A DNA stretch of 64,000 nt. Source: Deltaproteobacteria bacterium. Lineage in GTDB: Bacteria > Myxococcota > UBA727 > VGSZ01. Numbering within the stretch: the first letter of the stretch is position 1; each line of letters begins with the position of its first letter. Shown here piece by piece: positions 9,587-16,655 of this stretch. Location of the stretch: contig JACOUT010000009.1 in assembly GCA_016177705.1 (NCBI GenBank), positions 645,519 to 709,518 of the forward strand, written 5' to 3'. The notes beneath the pieces were generated by a model. That model was not told the origin of the DNA and searched no databases. It saw nothing but the letters and a program-made list of their open reading frames with translations. The translations under genes were made by a program, and so were the position numbers.

Positions 9587-11146
9587 TCAACCGCCCGTGA
9601 TCTCCTCACGCGCGCGCTGCGCCACCCGCGCATACGGCACCTGCTGCAGCTCGGTCATGAAGGCGCGCGCCTCGGGCTGCTCCATCTGGAACTTGACGAC
9701 GTTGAAGCAGGCCCAGGCGGTCTTCTCGTTCGGGTCGGCAGCGAGGCGCTGCTTCAGGAAGGTCACGGCCTCGGGCAGCGGCATCACGCGATCGATGCCG
9801 CCGAGCGCGTTACCGCGCACCTCCTCGTCGGCGTCGCTGACGGCGGAGCGCACGAACAGCTCGCGCAGCTCGGGGTGCTCGCTCATGTTGACGCTCTGCC
9901 ACGCCATCTGCCGGCGCACCTCGATGTCCTTGTCCTGCAGCAGCACGTCGACCAGCTTGGCGGTGCGCGGATCGACCGGCAGCCAGTGCGAGCAGTCGGC
10001 GATCTCCTTGCGCACGCTGCTCTGCGGGCACGTCTGCGCGAAGCCGAGCAGCGTGTCGAGCACCAGGTCCTTCATGCCGTGGTAGTGCGCGTTGGTGATG
10101 GCCGAGATGCAGGCCTTCTGCACGTCGGGCGACGGGTCGCTCTTGGCCGCGGCGATCGCCTTGTCGACGAGCGGACGCTCCTTGTTGAAGTCGGCGAACG
10201 AGCGGAAGGCGGCGGCGCGCACGCCGGCGTCCGTGTCCGCGGTCATGGCGACCAGCTTGTCCTTGCGCTGCGCCAGCTTGCGATCGGCGTCGAAGTAGAG
10301 GCGCGAGGCCATCTCCTCGCGCACCCACGGGTCGCGGTGCGCCGACAGCTTCTCGACGACGGGCCAAGCACCCTCCTCGGCGAACTGCGCGGCCACGCGG
10401 ATGACCTCACGCATCATGTCCTGCGACAGCGTGCTGTCGTTGGCCATGGTCTCGAGCGCCTTGACGTGCTCGGGCGTGGCGCGGTTGTTGAGCACGTTGC
10501 CCCAGGTGGCGAGCGCCTGGGACCGGACGCGCTCGGGGTTCGCCGGCGCCATCTTCTTGGCGAGGAACGGCGCGATCTTGGTGAAGTTGCTGTCGGCGTC
10601 ATAGGCGGCGCACATCAGCTCGTGCATGCCGTTCCACAGCTTGTCCTCGTCGGTCGCCATCAGCGCCGGGAAGCGGCCGAGGATCTCCTCCTCCGAAGGC
10701 TTGCCGCGGAACAGTCCGCCGAAGACGCCCGATGATGCGCCGTCGGCGTTGGGCGCGATGACCTTGAGCTCCTGGTCGGCCGAGGGGTCCTTCACGCCGG
10801 GGATGTCGGCGCTGACGATCACCTTGTAGGTGCCCTTGGGATCGGTGCCGGTGGGCACGGCGAGGCTGAAGGGGAACTCGTTCAAGCTCGCGGGCGCGAG
10901 GTCCTGGTTCGAGATGACCGTGTTGTCGAGCAGGTTCTGCAGCTCGATCTTGGGCAGGCTCTGGCCCGGCACCGTCGAGACCTTGACGTAGACCAGGCGC
11001 ACCTTGAGCGCCGTCAGCTTGAGCGGCTTCTTGCCGCCCGAGAGCGTGATCTTGCCCGCGAGCGTGCCGCCCTCGGGGATCATGTTGGTGTCGAGCTTGA
11101 GGGTGAGGTTGGTGCCGCCGCCGAACATCTTGTCGAGGAAACCCAT
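9587..11146 (-). CDS. Arrestin-like (Spo0M-type) domain fused to HEAT repeats
   Basis: A 519-residue cytoplasmic protein with a GAAGGAG site before the ATG. Residues 1 to about 130 look like the arrestin/Spo0M beta-sandwich: it opens MGFLDKMFGGG and contains IPEGGTLAGKITLSGGKKPLK, a Phe-Pro-Phe-Ser-Leu strand and a KGTYKVIVSADIPG strand. From about residue 170 the rest is helical with HEAT-like pairs (for example 'ERVRSQALATWGNV', 'DTDAGVRAAAFRSFADF', 'DIEVRRQMAWQSVN', 'DEEVRGNALGGIDRV'), a scaffold for protein binding. Bacillus Spo0M has a role in sporulation and cell-cycle control; whether that carries over here is inference. No partner is adjacent. Confidence 0.85.
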   Translation of the reverse strand: MGFLDKMFGGGTNLTLKLDTNMIPEGGTLAGKITLSGGKKPLKLTALKVRLVYVKVSTVPGQSLPKIELQNLLDNTVISNQDLAPASLNEFPFSLAVPTGTDPKGTYKVIVSADIPGVKDPSADQELKVIAPNADGASSGVFGGLFRGKPSEEEILGRFPALMATDEDKLWNGMHELMCAAYDADSNFTKIAPFLAKKMAPANPERVRSQALATWGNVLNNRATPEHVKALETMANDSTLSQDMMREVIRVAAQFAEEGAWPVVEKLSAHRDPWVREEMASRLYFDADRKLAQRKDKLVAMTADTDAGVRAAAFRSFADFNKERPLVDKAIAAAKSDPSPDVQKACISAITNAHYHGMKDLVLDTLLGFAQTCPQSSVRKEIADCSHWLPVDPRTAKLVDVLLQDKDIEVRRQMAWQSVNMSEHPELRELFVRSAVSDADEEVRGNALGGIDRVMPLPEAVTFLKQRLAADPNEKTAWACFNVVKFQMEQPEARAFMTELQQVPYARVAQRAREEITGG

Positions 11147-11269
11147 GGTGCGCTCCTTCAGCGTTGACTGCGTGAACGGAGCGCGCGGTGTACGTCGACC
11201 GGCCGGCGTGGTCGCGTACCGCGGTCACGTCCGCCTGGTCGGCGTGATCGTTGGATGCCAACCGGTGGC

Positions 11270-11313
11270 AAAAAAGCGCGCGGGGCGCGCCCTCGTCGAG
11301 GGTGCGCCCCGCG
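11270..11313 (-). terminator. Rho-independent terminator
   Basis: On the minus strand a 15-bp stem with one G-U pair (arms 11279-11293 and 11299-11313, loop of five) is followed by CGC and six T residues. It lies 34 bases beyond the stop of the 459-residue gene and separates it from the arrestin/HEAT gene. Confidence 0.8.
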
Positions 11314-11347
11314 TTCGTTCGAGCGCTCGCGCGCCCGCGCCCGCTCG

Positions 11348-12727
11348 CTAGTGCTGCTCGTCGAGGTTGCTGCCGCCCCACTCGACGACGACGAAGCCCT
11401 TGCGATCGAGCTGCGCCAGTGTCGGGTTGCCGGTCTTCACCGAGCTGTTGACGCCCTGGAAGATCATGAACAAGCGGTTCACGCAGTCGGGCTTGGGCGT
11501 CACGGTCATCGACGCATAGCGCTCGTACTCGGTGGTCGACAGGAACTGCACCAGCGAGAACTTGTTGTTCTCGAGGGCCGGCAGCCAGTAGGTGACGAAG
11601 TCGGTGCGCTCACGCTCGTTGAGCGCGAACTTGTTGGCCGCGTCCTCGAGGAAGCGCTCGGCGTCCTTGTTCGCGACACAGAAGGCCTGCGCGGTGTCGA
11701 TGGTGAAGGTGGCGCTGCGCTTCGCCTCCCAGAACAGGTAGGGGTAGCGCTTCTCGGTCTTCGGATCGAACAGCTCGCCGGTGGGGCCGGCCTTGACGTT
11801 CCAGCAGTGATCCTTGCCGAGGCGCGGGTAGGTGGTGGTGAGCTGCCCGTCGACGGAGAGCTCGACCGTCACGCTCTGCACCGACTGCGGGTAGAGGTAG
11901 ATGACCGGCTTGCGCACCGTCACGAAGCCGCCGCCCGAGGACGAGCCGTCCTGGTTCTTGAACGGGACGAACTGCACCTCGGAGCAGATGACGGTGACGC
12001 CCTCGCGGTCGCGCCGCAGCCCCGGCGGGAACATGCCGCGCACGCCGCTCGGGGGGCTTGCCCGCCCGGCGCCGCCGATGACCACCATCGGCTCCTTCTG
12101 GCCCTCGACCTTGATCACCATCATGTCCATGGTGGCCTTGAGGTTGATGCCCGCCTGCTCGAGGCGCGCGCGGCGCGAGTCATTCTTCGGCAGGATGGCG
12201 TCGAGCGTGCCCGTGATCTGCGTGGCGCCGACGATGTCCTTGCCGCCGGCCGCGCGCAGGTTCTTGCCGCCCGCGCGGTTGTCGGTCGCGACCACGCCGC
12301 TCCCAGCCCGCATGGTGCGCATCACCGGGCGCGGCGGCGGCGCGGTCCACACGAAGCCCTGGCCGTTCCGGCGCTGGATGGCCATGCGGATGCCGTTCGA
12401 CGCCATCGGGTTCTTCTTGTCCTTGAGTGCCGGGTCGACGGTGGTCGGCGCGGTGAGGCCCCTGAAGCGCTCCGTGCGCGTGCTCGCTTCCAGGCCGCCG
12501 ACGAAGGCCGCCAGACGCTGCTCGGCGCTCTTGCGGAAGTTCATCACCGTCGGGTACTCGCGCGACAGCGGCCCCGTCGCCATGCGCAGCGACGCCTGCG
12601 CCTTGGCGAGGAACTTCGCCGCCGTCTCGAGCTGCGCCTTGGTGGCGCCCTGATCGAGGACGATGGCCTTGGCCTTGTTGATGTTCGCTGCCGTGACTGC
12701 GCTGCGCGCCGTGAGCTTGACCGCCAT
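11348..12727 (-). CDS. Protein with 'KPVIYLYP' domain, family unnamed
   Basis: A 459-residue protein with a clear GGAGG site before the ATG and no signal peptide. The N-terminal third is basic and helical. The centre (about 275-360) contains RKPVIYLYPQ, followed by a strand pattern 'VTVELSVDGQLTTTYPRLG', a Trp-Asn-Val step, 'G-L-F-D' and YPYLFWEA. I recall this phrase set (KPVIYLYP ... LTTTYP ... YLFWE) from conserved uncharacterised bacterial proteins. The C-terminal part continues 'ERTDFVTYWLPALENNKFSLVQF'. It follows a 151-residue gene with a 69-base gap. Function unknown. Confidence 0.8.
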   Translation of the reverse strand: MAVKLTARSAVTAANINKAKAIVLDQGATKAQLETAAKFLAKAQASLRMATGPLSREYPTVMNFRKSAEQRLAAFVGGLEASTRTERFRGLTAPTTVDPALKDKKNPMASNGIRMAIQRRNGQGFVWTAPPPRPVMRTMRAGSGVVATDNRAGGKNLRAAGGKDIVGATQITGTLDAILPKNDSRRARLEQAGINLKATMDMMVIKVEGQKEPMVVIGGAGRASPPSGVRGMFPPGLRRDREGVTVICSEVQFVPFKNQDGSSSGGGFVTVRKPVIYLYPQSVQSVTVELSVDGQLTTTYPRLGKDHCWNVKAGPTGELFDPKTEKRYPYLFWEAKRSATFTIDTAQAFCVANKDAERFLEDAANKFALNERERTDFVTYWLPALENNKFSLVQFLSTTEYERYASMTVTPKPDCVNRLFMIFQGVNSSVKTGNPTLAQLDRKGFVVVEWGGSNLDEQH

Positions 12728-12796
12728 TCGCTGCCTCCGTGGATTGGGCGCCTTGAATAGCGCGAGCGGCGCCCCTTTGGCTCGTCGGGCAGGCGC

Positions 12797-13252
12797 CTAC
12801 TTCTTGTTGCGCTGCGTCACCGTCTGAATCCGGCCAAGCGCTGCCGGAATGGTGCCGGCGGGCCGTTCACCACCGCCGAGCACCCCCGCCTTCTGCTCGG
12901 TGCCGAGCAGCGCCTGCGCGGCCTTGGACGGGCCGTCGGTCGAGCCCTCGAACGCCCGCCGAATCTCTTCGAGCACCGCCGGCGACACGGGGTTGGCGCG
13001 ATACCAGGTGGCCAGGGCCTCCACGACCTCGTCGGGCTCCGCGCCGTCCGCGGCCTCGAGGTCGAGGCCGGCCGCCAACAGCGTCTCGAGCACGAGCTGC
13101 TGCACGCCCTCCGTCTGGGCGGCCAGGTCCAGGCCGTTCATCAGCACGATGAGCGGGATGGCGTGGCGCACGTCGTCGACGGGGAAGACGCGGTTGCCGT
13201 CGTCGTCGAGGCGGGAGAGCGCGCTGGTCAGGTCATCGAGGCGATCGGGCAC
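12797..13252 (-). CDS. Hypothetical soluble protein (151 aa)
   Basis: A 151-residue acidic helical protein starting at GTG, with no signal or membrane segment and no motif I recognise. A hydrophobic patch (HAIPLIVLMNGLDLAA) lies inside an otherwise polar helix-rich sequence, and the C terminus is basic (QRNKK). It is the first gene of a possible two-gene unit with the KPVIYLYP protein. Confidence 0.6.
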   Translation of the reverse strand: MPDRLDDLTSALSRLDDDGNRVFPVDDVRHAIPLIVLMNGLDLAAQTEGVQQLVLETLLAAGLDLEAADGAEPDEVVEALATWYRANPVSPAVLEEIRRAFEGSTDGPSKAAQALLGTEQKAGVLGGGERPAGTIPAALGRIQTVTQRNKK

Positions 13253-13320
13253 GCGTGCACGCTAGCGCACGTCCACGTCCGTGGCGAACAGCCGCCGCGC
13301 CCACCAGCGCCGCCACGTCG

Positions 13321-15858
13321 TCACGGTCGGTCAGTCAGGAAGCGCAGCGCGTCGTCGCGGGCGCGCGCGCCCTCGAAGGACGCCGGGTCGAAGAAGAAGA
13401 TGTGGTTCGAAACGAGGGGCGTGTACTCGTCGGCGATGGTGCCGGTCACCTCCGCCAGGATGTGCGTCGCGGCGTTCGGGATCACGCGATCGGACTCGGC
13501 CGCCTGGATCAACAGGCGCTTCTCGGGCCAGCCGCTCGGCCGCGCCACCGTCGCGCGCGGCGCCAGGTTGAGCGGGTCGACGGGGTCGAGCACCAGGTGC
13601 GCGACGTCCTGGTAATCGCGATAGGCATCGCTGTCGGGCGCGATGCCCATGCGGTCGAGCGAGCCCGTCAGCAGCGGCGAGATGACGCTCGACTGTTCCA
13701 GGATGACGACGAAGTCGGCGCCGGGCACGTTGAGCGCGAACGAGCGCACCGACGGCGTCAGCGCGGCCAGCGTGGCGCCGTAGATGCCGCCAAGCGAGAC
13801 GCCAAACCAGCTCCAGTCGGTGCGCGACAAGGTCATGCCGGGCACGGTCGCGTCGAGCGCGCCGCCTTCGAGCAGGCGCAGCGCCTGCAGCAGGTCGACG
13901 CTGCCCTGGAGCACGTGATCGCGCGACGCCACCAGGTCGTCGATCAGGATGAAGGCGGCGCCGGTCGAGAGCGGGACCTCAGGGCCATCCGGCCACAGCG
14001 AGTCGACGACGGCGAGCGAGCCGGGTCGGTCGTCGCCGTCCCGGCACGTGTGATCGTCGGCGCAGTGCTGCAGGAGCGCGCAGTGCACGTCCTCGGTGCA
14101 GACCGAGCGCGCGCCGTGAAACGGCAGGTCGATGGCGAGCGTGGCCAGGCCGAGGCCGGCGAACGCGTCGGCGATCAGGTAGGCCAGCTCCTTGGTGGTG
14201 GTGAGCCCGTGGCCGAACAACACGACCGGGATCGGCGCGTCGCCGTGCGGCGGCACGGTCAGCACGAACGGCACCTCGGAGTCGACCGGCCCGCCGGGCA
14301 GGCGGCGCAGCGTGCGCTGGTCGATGTGCTCGAGCGAGCGGTAGCTGCCGCTCACCACCGTGTCGACGTGCGGCATGACGGCCCAGACGCCGCGGTCGAA
14401 CGGGTTGGCGACAACGACGTCGGACAGCGTGGGCGCGACGCCGCGCTCAGCGAGCGCCGCCGCGTGGGTCTCGATGAAGGCCGCAGGGTCGAGCGTGTCG
14501 AAGGGCACGGCAAGCGCGACGCTGCCGCGTGGGGTGCCGCGTGCGTCGAGCGCGTCGAGGAGCGGCGCCAAACGCGCGCGCACCGGCTCGAGGCGCCCGG
14601 CAGCCGCGTCGGTCAACAGCGCCGTGGTTGATTGGCCGTCGACGGCGAGCGGGGTGCGCGAGCGCAAGAGCGCGCCGTCGAGCGCGGGCGCCACCGGCGC
14701 GCCCCCGCAGGTCGACGCCGACGACGCCACCAGCGCGAAGCTGCTCGCGGCCGCCAACGCCGGGCGCTTGCGCAAGAAGGCGACCCGCCGGTCGGCGCTG
14801 CGGCTCGGCTCCACGTTCACGTCCGCGAAGCCGGCGCTCGCGTCGAGCGAGTTCAGCGAGGGCATCCCCCCTTCCTCGTCGAGCGCGCACGAGTAGGGCA
14901 CGCGCATGCGCGAGGAGGTGGAGAAGCCGGGCACCGCGGCCACCGCCTCGCCGAGATCGACCAGATCGAGGCCCGGCAGCGACACCGGCGGCAGGGTGGT
15001 CCTGCCCTGCGCATCGGTGGCGAGCGCGCTCGGCCACGGTCCGACGCCCGTTTCAGCGTCGAGCAGCGCGGTCGGGCGATCGGTGACGGTGAAGGTGGCG
15101 AGCGCGATCAGGGTCGCGGCCGGCACGCCGAGCTCTTGCAGGCGGTCGAGGTCGGGCGCGAGCGCCCATCCAAGTGCGCCGAGCGCGCCGAGCGCGTCGG
15201 TGGTGCTCGGGTGCTCGTCGAGGTCGGCGCCCGGCACCTCGGCGCACGCGTCGCCGTAGCCGGCGTCGGCCGGGTCGCGACCGGCGAGCGCGAGCATGCA
15301 GGCGAAGCTCGCCGACGGGCGCGCGGGCTGCTCGGTACCGCGCAGCCCGCCGGCGCCGCCGCGCACGGCCAGCGCATAGCGCCCGCCCACCTCGAGCGGC
15401 CCGCGCGGTGTCAGGCGCGCGCCGCGGCCGCCGAGCGTGATGGCGACGTCGAAGGCGAGCCGCGCGCCGTCGTCGAGCCGCACCAGCTCGACCGCGACCG
15501 GCACGCTCGCCGGGTCGATCTTGCCCGACAACTCGAAGGCGAGCGGCGTGTCGGCGCGCGCGCCGCCGTGCGCCGACACGAAGGACAAGAGCTCGGCGCG
15601 CACGCTGTCCACCGGGGCGCCGGCGCGCGGCAGGCCCTGGATGCGCGCGGGGGCGTCGTCCGGAAACAGCAGCACGCCCTCGGTAGGCGCGTAGGACACC
15701 ACCGGACCGAGCGGCACCGCGTCCTCGTCAGGGGCCCCGACCGCAGGCGACACCGGCTCGACCGGCGCATCGCAGGCCGCGAATGCCAGCAGTGCGGTGG
15801 TCAGGGCGGCGCCCACCGCGGCAGCTCGAAGTGAGAAAGAACAAACGTTTGGGTTCAT
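13321..15858 (-). CDS. Lipase/hydrolase lipoprotein, VolA-like layout
   Basis: An 845-residue lipoprotein. The ATG at 15858 precedes a Lys-free but Arg-containing n-region, a long hydrophobic stretch and lipobox AFAAC. The N-terminal half has Ig-like (SbsA/Big_5-type) regions, including 'LAFELSGKIDPASVPVAVELVRLDDG...'. The C-terminal half is an alpha/beta hydrolase: oxyanion strand VVLFGHGLTTTKEL, nucleophile Ser688 in GVSLGG, likely acid Asp790 (ESDRV) and His819 (SNHIFFF). An internal Cys-rich insert (CTEDVHCALLQHCADDHTC) sits before the nucleophile. The Ig-plus-lipase lipoprotein arrangement resembles Vibrio VolA, a surface lysophospholipase; substrate here is not known. An alternative start at 15951 would bury the signal. 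Confidence 0.8.
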   Translation of the reverse strand: MNPNVCSFSLRAAAVGAALTTALLAFAACDAPVEPVSPAVGAPDEDAVPLGPVVSYAPTEGVLLFPDDAPARIQGLPRAGAPVDSVRAELLSFVSAHGGARADTPLAFELSGKIDPASVPVAVELVRLDDGARLAFDVAITLGGRGARLTPRGPLEVGGRYALAVRGGAGGLRGTEQPARPSASFACMLALAGRDPADAGYGDACAEVPGADLDEHPSTTDALGALGALGWALAPDLDRLQELGVPAATLIALATFTVTDRPTALLDAETGVGPWPSALATDAQGRTTLPPVSLPGLDLVDLGEAVAAVPGFSTSSRMRVPYSCALDEEGGMPSLNSLDASAGFADVNVEPSRSADRRVAFLRKRPALAAASSFALVASSASTCGGAPVAPALDGALLRSRTPLAVDGQSTTALLTDAAAGRLEPVRARLAPLLDALDARGTPRGSVALAVPFDTLDPAAFIETHAAALAERGVAPTLSDVVVANPFDRGVWAVMPHVDTVVSGSYRSLEHIDQRTLRRLPGGPVDSEVPFVLTVPPHGDAPIPVVLFGHGLTTTKELAYLIADAFAGLGLATLAIDLPFHGARSVCTEDVHCALLQHCADDHTCRDGDDRPGSLAVVDSLWPDGPEVPLSTGAAFILIDDLVASRDHVLQGSVDLLQALRLLEGGALDATVPGMTLSRTDWSWFGVSLGGIYGATLAALTPSVRSFALNVPGADFVVILEQSSVISPLLTGSLDRMGIAPDSDAYRDYQDVAHLVLDPVDPLNLAPRATVARPSGWPEKRLLIQAAESDRVIPNAATHILAEVTGTIADEYTPLVSNHIFFFDPASFEGARARDDALRFLTDRP

Positions 15859-15988
15859 GGCGCCTCGGGCGCGGACGCTACTCGGATCCGCCCTGCCGGC
15901 GAAAGGGATCTGCGTCGGCGCCGGCCAATCGAGCGAGCGGACGTCGACCACGGGTTGCGGCCACCCCCCGATGGGCTAGGTGGGAGGC

Positions 15989-16633
15989 ATGAGAACCGTC
16001 GCCCTCGCCGCCGCCGTCCTGCTGGCCGCCGCCTGCGCCACGCCGCTGCCCCACCTCGAGATCCCGCGCGCGCCCACCGACAAGGACGCGTACGAGCTGC
16101 GCGCCGCGTACTTCAAGACCTACGCGCCCGACTCGCGCGAGTACTCCCACATCTTCCTGCACGGCGGCGACCGCGTGTACTGGCCGGAAGACCTGGCCCC
16201 CGCCGTCGACGACGAGTCGCCGACCGCCAAGGCCATCCGCGACTATCTCGAGGCGCGCGACAAGGCGGCGCCGCTGCAGGCGGTGAGCGGCGGGTCCATG
16301 GCCGTGTTCGGCGTCGGCATGCTCGGCTTCCTCGCCTCGCCGTTCCTGTTGTTCATCGACCCGCTGCCATCCGAGGTCGCGTTCGGTTCGATGGCGGTCA
16401 CCGGCACCGTCAGCGGCGTTGCGCTCGTGGTCGGGCTCGGCGCGGCCATGATGAACGGCGACGAGCAGCGCATGGCCGATGCCGCCGACCGCGCCTCACG
16501 CACCTACCCGCAGTCGCTGTCGGACCGCGTCGGCATCCACATCGACGCCAACGGCAACCTGATCGACAGCAATGCCGGTGCGGCGCCGGGTGGCGCGACG
16601 CCGCCAGCGGGACCGACCACCTCCGATCTGTGA
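15989..16633 (+). CDS. Lipoprotein with transmembrane-like core
   Basis: A 214-residue protein with TGGGAGG six bases before the ATG. The signal ends in the lipobox LAAAC. Residues about 95-150 contain two hydrophobic segments (MAVFGVGMLGFLASPFLLFI and a Gly/Val-rich one ending VVGLGAAMM), and the C terminus is Pro/Ala rich. It resembles small envelope lipoproteins of myxobacteria with an internal hairpin. Function unknown. Divergent from the lipase gene and convergent with the three-repeat protein. Confidence 0.75.
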   Translation: MRTVALAAAVLLAAACATPLPHLEIPRAPTDKDAYELRAAYFKTYAPDSREYSHIFLHGGDRVYWPEDLAPAVDDESPTAKAIRDYLEARDKAAPLQAVSGGSMAVFGVGMLGFLASPFLLFIDPLPSEVAFGSMAVTGTVSGVALVVGLGAAMMNGDEQRMADAADRASRTYPQSLSDRVGIHIDANGNLIDSNAGAAPGGATPPAGPTTSDL

Positions 16634-16655
16634 GCCCGGCGCGACCGGACACGCC

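Noticed and set aside
13255-15834. Plus-strand frames opposite the lipase gene
   Set aside because: Arg-rich shadows of a gene with a clear catalytic triad and lipobox.
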